64,000 nucleotides of DNA from Salinibacterium xinjiangense. Lineage in GTDB: Bacteria; Actinomycetota; Actinomycetes; Actinomycetales; Microbacteriaceae. A model generated the notes under the pieces. The model searched no databases. It saw only the letters and a list, made by a program, of their open reading frames with translations, and had not been told where the DNA came from. Of the stretch, positions 10,544-18,756 are shown piece after piece (position 1 is the first letter of the stretch; each line of letters opens with the position of its first letter). Where the stretch lies: the NCBI RefSeq assembly GCF_014645015.1, contig NZ_BMLC01000002.1:124001-188000 (forward strand), in the 5' to 3' direction. The position numbers and the translations under genes are program-made.

Positions 10544-10578
10544 ACGAACGGCCGGTCCCATCGGGGCTGGCCGTTCGT
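10544..10578 (+). terminator. Hairpin terminator after the catalase gene
   Basis: CGAACGGCC (10545-10553) pairs with GGCCGTTCG (10569-10577), extended by one A-T pair, starting 14 bp after the katA stop. No T-run follows. Confidence 0.7.
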
Positions 10579-10634
10579 GCCATTGGGACGGGGTTGCCCG
10601 CGAGCCCGCACTGCCCGTGCCCGCTGTGCCAGTG

Positions 10635-10706
10635 CCTTCCTGTGCCGGTACCTGCCTGCGCTCGATACCTTCCTGTGCCGGTACCTGCCTGCGCCCGATA
10701 CCTTCC
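10635..10706. repeat. 33-bp tandem repeat, two copies plus a 6-bp start of a third
   Basis: The units at 10635-10667 and 10668-10700 differ at one position (CTCGATA versus CCCGATA at their ends). A third CCTTCC begins at 10701 and runs into the inverted-repeat element. It lies in the 431-bp non-coding stretch 10531-10961 between katA and the DUF58 gene. Apart from the katA terminator and the repeats listed separately, I see nothing else in that stretch. Confidence 0.85.
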
Positions 10707-10788
10707 GAAATGACGGAACTGCCGGTGCCGCGGCCGGCATCCACTGGGCTCATGTCTTCCAACCGCGCCAGACTCCGTCATTTCGGAG
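10703..10788. repeat. 86-bp inverted-repeat element, copy A
   Basis: The left end TTCCGAAATGACGGAA (10703-10718) is mirrored by CTCCGTCATTTCGGAG (10773-10788). Each end is itself a TTCCG-n6-CGGAA type dyad. The right end is also the first unit of a 25-bp tandem array. Elements with the same end sequence or layout lie at 43410-43496 and 56404-56485. Confidence 0.7.
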
Positions 10789-10848
10789 GGGTGCAGACTC
10801 CGTCATTTCGGAAGGGTGCGGACTCCGTCATTTCGGAAGGGTGCGGAT
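10774..10848. repeat. 25-bp tandem repeat, three copies, core TCCGTCATTTCGGAA
   Basis: The units start at 10774, 10799 and 10824 with exactly 25-bp periodicity. Each consists of a TCCGTCATTTCGGA(A/G) dyad followed by a GGGTGC-containing decamer. The inter-dyad sequence is conserved, so this is not a CRISPR. It may be a cluster of protein-binding sites or an expanded end of the inverted-repeat element. Confidence 0.85.
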
Positions 10849-10961
10849 GAAGCGGCGCGGCGGGGCTTCACGTCCAGACCTCGGTTTCTGCCAGGTGAAT
10901 GCCGCAGCAGCTAGCCACGGATCCTCTGGCAGCGGTGAGGCCCGGGGTCGACGCCGAGACC

Positions 10962-12269
10962 CTAGAGGCGACCTGCTGCTTTCAGCGCGATGTACGCGTC
11001 GGCAAGCGCGGGGGGCAGGTCCTGGGGCGCAGCGGTGACGACCTCGGCACCGAGCTGGCGCACAGCCGCAGCCACGCGTGACTGGTCGAGCAGTGCGCGC
11101 TCTGCGGCCGCGGCGCGGTAGACGTCGTCGCGATTGCTGCGCTGCTGCGTCGCATCCAGCACTGTGGGATCTGTGACGGATGCCACGACCACCATGTGCT
11201 TGCGGGTCAGCTGCGGCAGCACGGCGAGCAGGCCGCGCGAGGTACCCGGCGCGTCGATGGTGGTCGCGAGCACCACGAGCGCGTGGTTGGAGGTGATGGA
11301 ACGCACGAGCGCGGGCACCGCGGTCCAGTCCATCTCGATGAGCTCAGGATCGACCGGGGCCATGCTGGACACCATGCGCGAGAGCAGCTCAGCTCCCGTG
11401 GCGCCCTGCACGCGGGCGCGTACTCGCCGGTCGTAGATGACCATGTCGACGCGGTCTCCCGCGCTCGAGGCGAGAGCGGCGAGCAGCAGTGCTGACTCGA
11501 AGGCGGTATCGATCCTCGGCTCGTTGTCGATACGGGCGGCAGACGTGCGGCCACTGTCGATGACGATCACGACCCGCCTGTCCCGCTCGGGCCGCCAGGT
11601 GCGCACCACGAGGCCGGGGCCGGATGCCGTGGCCCGACGTGCCGTGGCCCTCCAGTCGATGGAACGCACGTCGTCGCCGCGCACGTAGTCGCGCAGGCTG
11701 TCGAACTCTGTTCCCTGGCCACGGACCATGACGCTCGTGGCGCCGTCGAGTTCGCGGAGCCGGGCCAGTCGTGACGGCAGGTGCTTGCGCGAGTTGAACG
11801 GCGGCAGCACGGTGATCGTGCCGGGTGCGATCATGGTCGCCTGCCGGGCGGTGAGCCCCAGTGGTCCGAACGATCGGATCGTGACGTGCGCGGCCCGGCG
11901 TTCGCCTCGACGGAACGGGGTCAGCGTGGTCGTGATCGTGCGCTGCTCGCCGGCGGGGATATCCAGTGGCGCCCTGCCGGGTTCCGCGACAGCGGATGGC
12001 GACCACCCGTCGCGAACCATCCCGCGTACCCGTCGGCGCCCGGGGTTGGCGATGAGCAGGATCGACGCGACCGATTCACCCAGCCTCACTCGCGCAGGGA
12101 GCTCCCTGGAGAGTCGCACCGCCCGCGGAGAGCCCGCGAGCAGGAGGTCGAGGGTGGCGAGTGCTGCTACCAGCAGCAGCCACGCCAACAGCGCCCAGGG
12201 CTGGCCGATGAGGACGATCGGCGCGACGCCGAATACGACGAGCGCGACGAACCGGCCGGAGACGGCCAC
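10962..12269 (-). CDS. DUF58 domain-containing membrane protein
   Basis: This 435-residue protein has two hydrophobic segments near the N-terminus (about residues 5-45), a beta-sandwich region, and a C-terminal DUF58 module. The family signature SLRDYVRGDDVRSIDWRATARR is visible near residue 215, followed by a von Willebrand A-like fold with VIVIDSGRTSAAR as a degenerate MIDAS-like loop. DUF58 proteins partner MoxR AAA+ ATPases, whose gene is 25 bp upstream. A GTG at 12269 is chosen because it starts the conserved region right after the MoxR stop; extension further upstream would overlap moxR in an unrelated frame. Confidence 0.88.
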   Translation of the reverse strand: MAVSGRFVALVVFGVAPIVLIGQPWALLAWLLLVAALATLDLLLAGSPRAVRLSRELPARVRLGESVASILLIANPGRRRVRGMVRDGWSPSAVAEPGRAPLDIPAGEQRTITTTLTPFRRGERRAAHVTIRSFGPLGLTARQATMIAPGTITVLPPFNSRKHLPSRLARLRELDGATSVMVRGQGTEFDSLRDYVRGDDVRSIDWRATARRATASGPGLVVRTWRPERDRRVVIVIDSGRTSAARIDNEPRIDTAFESALLLAALASSAGDRVDMVIYDRRVRARVQGATGAELLSRMVSSMAPVDPELIEMDWTAVPALVRSITSNHALVVLATTIDAPGTSRGLLAVLPQLTRKHMVVVASVTDPTVLDATQQRSNRDDVYRAAAAERALLDQSRVAAAVRQLGAEVVTAAPQDLPPALADAYIALKAAGRL

Positions 12270-12294
12270 TAGAGCACCGCAGCGAGCAGAAGCA

Positions 12295-13311
12295 TCACAG
12301 CGGAACCTGCACCTGCTGCAGGATCGAGCGCAGGATGGCGTCGGGCGAGACACCCTCGAGCTCGGCTTCGGGTCGCAGTTGGATGCGGTGCCGCAGTACC
12401 GGCAGCACCATAGCCTGCACGTGGTCAGGGGTGATGGAGTCGAATCCGTTCAGCCAGGCCCACGCCTTGGCTGCGGCGAGCAGCGCCGTTGACCCGCGGG
12501 GACTCACACCGAGCTTCACCGACGGGCTGTGCCGGGTGGCGCGGGCGAGATCCACCGTGTAGCCGATGACGTCTGCGGTCGCGCCGACGCGGGCGACGGC
12601 GGCCTGCGCGAGAGCGAGCTGGTCGGCGTCCAGAACGGCGGTGACTCCTGCGGCGTCGAGATCGCGAGGGTTGAAGCCAGCAGCGTGGCGCCTCAACACC
12701 TCGATCTCGGTGTCGCGCTCCGGCAACTCGAGCACGAGCTTGAGCATGAACCTGTCGAGCTGGGCCTCCGGAAGCGTGTACGTGCCCTCGTATTCGATGG
12801 GGTTCATGGTCGCTGCGACCATGAACGGCACGGGAAGTGCACGGGTCACACCGTCAGCCGAGACCTGGCGCTCTTCCATCGCTTCGAGCAGCGCCGACTG
12901 CGTTTTCGGTGGTGTGCGGTTGATCTCGTCGGCGAGCAGGATGTTGGTGAACACCGGCCCCTCGCGAAACTCGAATTCACCCGCCCTGGCGTCGTAGACC
13001 AACGACCCGGTCACGTCGCCCGGCATGAGGTCCGGAGTGAACTGCACGCGTTTCGTGTCAAGGGCGAGCGCATGGCTGAGCGTGCGCACCAGAAGTGTTT
13101 TCGCGACACCCGGCACACCCTCGAGCAGCACATGGCCACCGGCGAGCAGTGCGATCGTGAGGCCCGTGACGGCGGCATCCTGCCCGACCACGGACTTACC
13201 GACCTCGGTGCGCAGGTTCGCGAATGATCGCCTCAGTTGCTCATCAGCCAAATGTTCGCCCGTCACTTGCTCGCCCGTCACTTGCTCGCCAGTCAGTTGC
13301 TCGTCAGTCAT
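12295..13311 (-). CDS. MoxR-family AAA+ ATPase
   Basis: A 338-residue MoxR ATPase with Walker A GVPGVAKTLLVRTL, Walker B ILLADEINRTPPKTQSALLEAMEE, and a C-terminal lid. MoxR proteins act as chaperone-like ATPases helping assemble or activate complexes together with VWA/DUF58 partners. The start at 13311 follows a GGAG ribosome site. The first 25 residues are an odd degenerate pentapeptide repeat (TGEQV TGEQV TGEHL type) encoded by about four 15-bp DNA repeats. It is second-to-last in an operon running DUF(GDPD-membrane)-DUF4129-DUF4350-moxR-DUF58. Confidence 0.93.
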   Translation of the reverse strand: MTDEQLTGEQVTGEQVTGEHLADEQLRRSFANLRTEVGKSVVGQDAAVTGLTIALLAGGHVLLEGVPGVAKTLLVRTLSHALALDTKRVQFTPDLMPGDVTGSLVYDARAGEFEFREGPVFTNILLADEINRTPPKTQSALLEAMEERQVSADGVTRALPVPFMVAATMNPIEYEGTYTLPEAQLDRFMLKLVLELPERDTEIEVLRRHAAGFNPRDLDAAGVTAVLDADQLALAQAAVARVGATADVIGYTVDLARATRHSPSVKLGVSPRGSTALLAAAKAWAWLNGFDSITPDHVQAMVLPVLRHRIQLRPEAELEGVSPDAILRSILQQVQVPL

Positions 13312-13357
13312 GAGTCGATTCTCCAGTGTGTTGAGGTCAGAGCGTGAAACGTGACGG

Positions 13358-14542
13358 TCATGGGCGCACGGCCACAGCGACGTCCCGCTCGAGTACGAGC
13401 AGGGCATCCGACAGCGTGACCAGGTCGGCATCGGTGCCGGGGATCGTGTCGACGAGAAGATCCCGGATGACGTGCCGCTGCGCACCCGTCACGCCTGCGA
13501 CCGCCGAGACGACCTCGTCAACCGAGGCTGAACGCGGCTGGCCACAGAGCACAGCGAGTCGCTGGATGGCGCCCATCCTGAGGGCGTCGAGCGCCCGAAG
13601 CCGCGACGACGATCGCTCGTAGAGTCGCGCGCGACCGAGCATCGTCTCGCTGGACCGCACGATCACCGGCAGGTTCTCGATCACCAGGGGGCCGAAGCGG
13701 CGGCCGCGCCACACCGCTGCCGCCACGAACGTGAGCGCGAGCAGCAGCAACACGGGGGTGACCCATGGCGGGGTGAGTTCACCGAGGGTCGCTGGGCCGG
13801 CATCCGGAACATCGGCGAGGGTCGGGATGTACCAGACGAGAGTCGACTTCGCACCGAGGAGGTTCAGCGCGAGGGCGGCGTTGCCACTGTCGATGACGCG
13901 CTCGTTGGTCAGCGCTGCTGTGAGACCGAGCACGGTCAGTTCCACGCCGTCGCGGTTCACCTGCACGAGCGAGAACACGTCGTCGCCGCTGCCGAAGCAG
14001 GTGGCGGTGCCTACGGAGTCGTCGATGACGCGGTAGCCGACAGCCTCGCCCGAAACGCTGCCTGCCCTTGCCGCGGCGGGCACGTCGCACCCCGCGGTCA
14101 GCTCGGTGTCGGCGTCACCTGCCTGCGCTATATTCGGCGCGATCGCCTGCAACTGGGTGAAGTTGGCGTCGACGACCACGACAGAGCGAGCCAGGGTCGC
14201 GGCTTCTCTCAACTGGTCGTCGTCGAGATATCCGTCGGGATCGTAGAGCAGTACGGTCGTGTCGTCGACACCGGCGACGGCATTTCGAGCCTCGACCAGG
14301 CTGGATGCCACGACCACATCGACCCCCTGCTGCCGAAGCACCTCGGCCACCGCCATGGAGCCCCCGGGAGCTGCACTCTCGGGGTCGAGAGGTGCGCCGC
14401 CGGCGGTGGAGCCTGCCGTCGCCAGGGCCACGATGGCTATCAGGATCGCGAACGCCGCGACGGCCACCCAGAACAGGGCGCGCTTCGCCACGCGACCGAC
14501 CGTCGGGGTCAGCACACTCTGGCTGGGAGCCTGGGTCGTCAC
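13358..14542 (-). CDS. DUF4350 domain-containing membrane protein
   Basis: This 394-residue protein has a membrane helix near residues 20-45, an extracytoplasmic domain of about 200 residues and a second helix near residues 240-262 (WVTPVLLLLALTFVAAAVW), then a cytoplasmic tail. The middle part resembles a DUF4350 / GATase-like fold (AVAEVLRQQGVDVVVASS, VLLYDPDGYLDDDQLREA). The GTG start overlaps the DUF4129 stop as GTGA, so a long upstream extension of the frame is rejected. It belongs to the conserved MoxR-DUF58 operon; molecular function is unknown, with a link to envelope integrity inferred from MoxR partners. Confidence 0.85.
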   Translation of the reverse strand: MTTQAPSQSVLTPTVGRVAKRALFWVAVAAFAILIAIVALATAGSTAGGAPLDPESAAPGGSMAVAEVLRQQGVDVVVASSLVEARNAVAGVDDTTVLLYDPDGYLDDDQLREAATLARSVVVVDANFTQLQAIAPNIAQAGDADTELTAGCDVPAAARAGSVSGEAVGYRVIDDSVGTATCFGSGDDVFSLVQVNRDGVELTVLGLTAALTNERVIDSGNAALALNLLGAKSTLVWYIPTLADVPDAGPATLGELTPPWVTPVLLLLALTFVAAAVWRGRRFGPLVIENLPVIVRSSETMLGRARLYERSSSRLRALDALRMGAIQRLAVLCGQPRSASVDEVVSAVAGVTGAQRHVIRDLLVDTIPGTDADLVTLSDALLVLERDVAVAVRP

Positions 14543-15183
14543 AGCAGCTCCAGTACCGGCCGGGTGGCCCGAAGGTCGCGCTCGAGGGCCGCGACCTGCT
14601 GGAACTGCCCGGCCGTGCCGGTGCGGTCGAGGTAGCGCACCTGGTCGAAGGCCGTTGCGGATTCGCGCAACGCGTCGCTGAGATCGGGGAACGGGGTGCT
14701 CGCATTGATCGCGAAGTCCCTGGCCGTGGTTCCCGGGCTCGTAGTCACGATCGCCCGTTCTGCGAGCCCGCGAGCTATCGCACGGAACATCTCGGCGACC
14801 GCGGTCGAGTATTCGCCGCGCGCGGCTGCAGCCTCGGCATCCTGACGGATGATCGCCGCCGTTCGGCGGTCGTCCTCGCCGAAGAGGGATCCGGCCACGG
14901 CGCTCCTGCGGTTCAGGCGCGGCACACCGAAGATGAGGAACGCGACGACGATACCGACCACGGCGAGCACCCCGACTATGCCGAGCCCGAGAGCGGGTGG
15001 ACCCTGCACATCGCCGAGACGCAGCGACGAGAGCCAATCCTGTACGGCTTTGGCGAGCAGGTCGAACCAGGTCGGTCGCGCGGCCTGGTACTGCGCTTTG
15101 GAGAGCTCGGTGATGAGTAGCTCGGCCGCATCCCGAGCGTCGGGATCGACCGGCACGTCGAGCGGCAGCGCTGAGCCGGTCAC
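14539..15183 (-). CDS. DUF4129 domain-containing membrane protein
   Basis: This 214-residue protein has one membrane helix near residues 65-90 (ALGLGIVGVLAVVGIVVAFLIFGV) and a C-terminal DUF4129 domain (YSTAVAEMFRAIARGLAERAIV... GTTARDFA). In larger proteins this domain follows transglutaminase folds; here it stands alone. The GTG at 15183 is preferred because it makes a GTGA overlap with the preceding gene's stop; a GTG two codons upstream is possible. It is the second gene of the MoxR operon, coupled on both sides by four-base overlaps. Confidence 0.85.
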   Translation of the reverse strand: MTGSALPLDVPVDPDARDAAELLITELSKAQYQAARPTWFDLLAKAVQDWLSSLRLGDVQGPPALGLGIVGVLAVVGIVVAFLIFGVPRLNRRSAVAGSLFGEDDRRTAAIIRQDAEAAAARGEYSTAVAEMFRAIARGLAERAIVTTSPGTTARDFAINASTPFPDLSDALRESATAFDQVRYLDRTGTAGQFQQVAALERDLRATRPVLELL

Positions 15184-16358
15184 GACCACGGCGAGGGCGA
15201 CGGCTGGGACGGTGCCTGCGGTGCCGCGCCAGCGGTGGTCGCGCGCTGAAGATAGGGGTCTGGCACGCGAGAGTCGCCGGCCTGGCGCGCCTCGACGAAC
15301 CTGTTCAGTTCCAGGTCGAGCCCCTCCTTGCGCATCCTGATGTCGATGTAGATCAGTGCGGTCGTCGCGCTCTGGATCACGGCGGCAATCGCACCGAACA
15401 CGATGCTCAGGATGATCGAGAGCACGTACAGCACCACCGCGCCGATGAGCAGACCGTCGCCCTCGCTATTCGGGTTCAGCAGGGTACTGCCGAAGCCCAG
15501 GAGGATTTGCAGCGGGACGCTGATGATACCGGCGACCGTCTGCACGATGACCGCCACCAACAGCTGGATGCCGAGCGTCTTCCAGAAGTAGCCGGTAGTC
15601 AGCGACCACGACCGGGCGATGGCGGCCCGAAGAGGCAGTCTCTCGAGCATGAGCGCGCTCGGCACGAGGCACAGCCGGGTGCCCAACCAGAACGACAGCA
15701 CCAGGGCGCCGCCCGCCGCGAGAATTCCGAGAATCACGCCGACCACGATCCCGGCGGTGCCGCCGAAGGCGATGATCAGTCCGATCACGACAGAAAGGAT
15801 GGTCAGGGCCAGCACCGCGGCACCGGTGAGCAGCAGCGACCACCCGATGACCGCACCGATCCGACCTTTCGCCTGGCGCCACAGGCCCGCGAGCTTCAGC
15901 TTCTCGCCCAGTGTTCCCCTGGCGACCTCGAGCACGACGATGGACTGCAGGACCGCGGTCACGACGATGGACAGCACCACCGGAACCAGCGCAGACAGGA
16001 TGACCGTCGCCACCGACCCGGCCTCGACCGCAGCCTGGTCGGCCCCGGTCGCGCTCGACACTCGCGAGAAGGCGAAGAACGTCACGAAGCCCACCACGAG
16101 CAGGGTGAACGCGAAGATGACCCCGGTGAGCAGCAGCGAAAAGCCGAACATCGGCCGCGGGTTTCTGCGCAGCACCTGGAACGCCGCTCCGAGCAGGGTC
16201 CCGAGCGTCAGCGGCCGCAATGGGATGAGGCCCGGCTTCGGCGGCGGGGCCCATCCGCCCGCGGGCGGCGGTGGCGTCGAGCCGGGGGCCATATATGGAG
16301 ACGGTGGCGGGGTAGCTGCACCACCTGCTGGGGACCGCCACGGGGTGTTGTCACTCAC
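15180..16358 (-). CDS. Polytopic membrane protein (glycerophosphodiesterase membrane-domain type)
   Basis: This 392-residue protein has a Pro/Gly-rich cytoplasmic N-terminus (about 45 residues) and roughly six long hydrophobic helices. It resembles the membrane domain attached to some glycerophosphoryl diester phosphodiesterases but carries no phosphodiesterase catalytic domain, so enzyme activity should not be assumed. It is the first gene of the minus-strand DUF4129-DUF4350-moxR-DUF58 operon and is divergent from mtrA across about 110 bp. The proline-rich tails at both ends could bind partner proteins. Confidence 0.75.
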   Translation of the reverse strand: MSDNTPWRSPAGGAATPPPSPYMAPGSTPPPPAGGWAPPPKPGLIPLRPLTLGTLLGAAFQVLRRNPRPMFGFSLLLTGVIFAFTLLVVGFVTFFAFSRVSSATGADQAAVEAGSVATVILSALVPVVLSIVVTAVLQSIVVLEVARGTLGEKLKLAGLWRQAKGRIGAVIGWSLLLTGAAVLALTILSVVIGLIIAFGGTAGIVVGVILGILAAGGALVLSFWLGTRLCLVPSALMLERLPLRAAIARSWSLTTGYFWKTLGIQLLVAVIVQTVAGIISVPLQILLGFGSTLLNPNSEGDGLLIGAVVLYVLSIILSIVFGAIAAVIQSATTALIYIDIRMRKEGLDLELNRFVEARQAGDSRVPDPYLQRATTAGAAPQAPSQPSPSPWS

Positions 16359-16469
16359 AGCTCATCCTTTGCATAGCGGAACAGTCCTCATCATGGTTTC
16401 ACACTCGACTACTCTTGTGCGAAAGCTCCGGCGCACGTCCGGCTGGCTCTATGCATGGGCGAGGTACAG

Positions 16470-17150
16470 GTGAACGCGCGAATTCTTGTGGTCGATGATG
16501 ACACGGCGCTGGCGGAGATGATCGGCATAGTCCTGCGTGCGGAGGGGTTCGAACCATTCTTCTGCGCTGACGGCGCTGCGGCGGTCGAGGCATTCCACGC
16601 CTCGAAACCCGACCTCGTGTTGCTCGATCTGATGCTGCCGGGGATGAACGGCATCGAGGTGTGCGCCAGGATCCGCGAGGAATCCGGCGTTCCCATCATC
16701 ATGCTGACCGCGAAAAGCGACACGGCCGATGTCGTGAAAGGCCTGGAGAGTGGCGCTGATGACTACGTCGTCAAGCCGTTCAACCCGAAGGAGCTGGTCG
16801 CGCGCGTGCGCACGCGGCTCAGGCCGAGCCCGGAAAGCGCGACCGGATCGTTGCAGGTTGGCGACCTGACTCTCGATGTCGCAGGTCACGAGGTCAGGCG
16901 CGGCGAGTCCAAGATCAGCCTGACGCCCCTCGAGTTCGAACTGCTACTCGCTCTCGCGCTCAAACCCCAGCAGGTATTCACCCGCGAAATGCTTCTCGAG
17001 CAGGTGTGGGGCTACCACTACAAGGCTGACACCAGGCTCGTGAACGTGCACGTGCAGCGACTGCGCGCGAAGGTCGAGGAAGACCCGGACAACCCGCGCA
17101 TCGTCATGACCGTGCGGGGCGTCGGCTACCGCGCGGGCAGCATCACGTAG
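16470..17150 (+). CDS. mtrA: Response regulator MtrA
   Basis: OmpR/PhoB-type regulator of 226 residues. The receiver domain has the phospho-acceptor in LVLLDLMLPGMNGIEV and the conserved lysine in DDYVVKPFNPKELVARVR. The C-terminal winged helix ends in ADTRLVNVHVQRLRAKVEEDP and VRGVGYRAG. MtrA coordinates cell division, cell-wall hydrolases and osmotic responses in Actinobacteria. The GTG at 16470 is chosen because it begins the NARILVVDDD core after a GCGAGG ribosome site; an ATG at 16455 is an alternative. The mtrB kinase follows five bases after the stop. Confidence 0.96.
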   Translation: MNARILVVDDDTALAEMIGIVLRAEGFEPFFCADGAAAVEAFHASKPDLVLLDLMLPGMNGIEVCARIREESGVPIIMLTAKSDTADVVKGLESGADDYVVKPFNPKELVARVRTRLRPSPESATGSLQVGDLTLDVAGHEVRRGESKISLTPLEFELLLALALKPQQVFTREMLLEQVWGYHYKADTRLVNVHVQRLRAKVEEDPDNPRIVMTVRGVGYRAGSIT

Positions 17151-17154
17151 CACT

Positions 17155-18756
17155 ATGCGTGATTTCCCGTGGCGCGCGATCGTGCAGCGTTTCGTGCGGC
17201 TGTGGCGTTCGTCGCTGCAGCTGCGCACGATCGCGTTCACCCTCGCGCTGTCCGGGGTCGCGGTGGCGATCATCGGTGGCTACATGTCGGTGAGCGTCGG
17301 TGCCAATCTCTTCGACGCCCGCCGCGACCAGCTCAGCCGAACCACCTCGAACGCTGCCATCATCGGCCAACGGTTCTTCGACGAGTCGACGGAGCAGCTG
17401 GGGGATGAAGACATCGATGCGACGACGACGGATGCCGCCAAGGCGATCCTGAACGCAGCCGCGAGCACCGGGGTCACCCAGTTCGCCCTCAAGCGCACGC
17501 CGGGCCAGGATGGCCCGCGGACCCCCTCGGAGATCCAGTCACCCGGCCTCGATCCTCTCCTCATTTCGGACGAGCTCAGGGCGACTGTGCAGGGGCTTGC
17601 TGAGCGCCGCACGGTGTCGCAGTCGGTCGGACTCGCCCAGGGCGATTCGACGGAGCAGCCCGGTCTCGTGTTCGGCACGGTGCTCGACGTGCGTGGTGCG
17701 CAGTACGAGCTGTATCTGGTCTACAACATCCAGGATCTCCAGCAATCGCTCGGGCTCGTGCAGCGCACCCTGTTTCTCGGTGGACTCGCCCTGATCCTGC
17801 TGATCGGTGCCGTCACCTACGCGGTCGTGCGGTTGGTAGTGGGTCCGGTGCAGCTTGCTGCGGAAACCAGCCAGAAGCTCGCGGCGGGGCAACTGGAGGT
17901 ACGCATCCCGGTAAAGGGCGACGACGTGATCGCCACCCTCGCGCGATCGTTCAACGGCATGGCGGCCTCACTGCAGAACCAGATCACGAGGCTCGCCGCC
18001 CTGTCGCAGGTGCAGCAGCGATTCGTCTCCGATGTCTCCCACGAGCTGCGCACCCCGCTCACCACCATCCGCCTCGCGGGCGACGTGCTCTACGACCAGC
18101 GCGATTCGTTCTCCCCGTCGGCAGCGCGTACCGCAGAACTGCTGCACACCCAGGTGCAGAGGTTTGAATCGCTGCTGGCCGATCTTCTCGAGATGAGCAG
18201 GTATGACGCCGGCGCCGTCGACATGGAGACCGAGCCCACCAACCTGGTATACCTCGTCGAGGACTCCATCGACAGCGTCACCACGCTCGCTGAGTCGAAA
18301 GGATCGCCCCTCAGGATGGTCGCCCCTGGCGGCTACTTCGAGGCCGATGTCGACAGCAGGCGCATCCGTCGCATCCTGCATAACCTCCTCGGCAACGCGA
18401 TCGATCACGGCGAGGGGCGACCGATCGTGGTGTGGGTGGACAGCGATAAGGATGCCGTCGCCATCGCCGTGCGCGACTATGGCGTCGGCATGACCGCGGC
18501 CGCGATGGACCGTGTCTTCGACAGGTTCTGGCGCGCTGACCCGTCACGACAGCGCGTCACGGGAGGAACCGGTCTCGGTCTCGCGATCTCGCTCGAGGAT
18601 GCGGCGCTGCACGGAGGCTGGCTCGAGGTCTGGTCTGCTCCCGGCGAAGGCTCATGCTTCAGGCTTACGCTTCCCCGGGTGCGGGGAGCGGAGCTCGTAG
18701 GATCGCCGCTGGCCCTTCCCCCCGAAGACCCGGCCCAGGAGGCGATCGATGCGTAA
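17155..18756 (+). CDS. mtrB: Sensor histidine kinase MtrB
   Basis: This 533-residue membrane kinase has helices near residues 22-48 and 200-225 enclosing an extracytoplasmic sensor domain. A HAMP linker follows, then the H-box SDVSHELRTPLTTIRLAGDV, an N-box NLLGNAIDHGEG, G1 DYGVGMT and G2 GGTGLGLAIS. It phosphorylates MtrA, and in corynebacteria and mycobacteria its activity is modulated by the lipoprotein LpqB and the divisome. The lpqB start lies eight bases inside its 3' end, so all three genes are one unit. Confidence 0.96.
   Translation: MRDFPWRAIVQRFVRLWRSSLQLRTIAFTLALSGVAVAIIGGYMSVSVGANLFDARRDQLSRTTSNAAIIGQRFFDESTEQLGDEDIDATTTDAAKAILNAAASTGVTQFALKRTPGQDGPRTPSEIQSPGLDPLLISDELRATVQGLAERRTVSQSVGLAQGDSTEQPGLVFGTVLDVRGAQYELYLVYNIQDLQQSLGLVQRTLFLGGLALILLIGAVTYAVVRLVVGPVQLAAETSQKLAAGQLEVRIPVKGDDVIATLARSFNGMAASLQNQITRLAALSQVQQRFVSDVSHELRTPLTTIRLAGDVLYDQRDSFSPSAARTAELLHTQVQRFESLLADLLEMSRYDAGAVDMETEPTNLVYLVEDSIDSVTTLAESKGSPLRMVAPGGYFEADVDSRRIRRILHNLLGNAIDHGEGRPIVVWVDSDKDAVAIAVRDYGVGMTAAAMDRVFDRFWRADPSRQRVTGGTGLGLAISLEDAALHGGWLEVWSAPGEGSCFRLTLPRVRGAELVGSPLALPPEDPAQEAIDA

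Noticed and set aside
10774-10848. CRISPR-like regularly spaced repeats
   Set aside because: The period is exactly 25 bp and the spacers are as conserved as the repeats; only three units exist and no cas gene is nearby. It is a plain tandem repeat.
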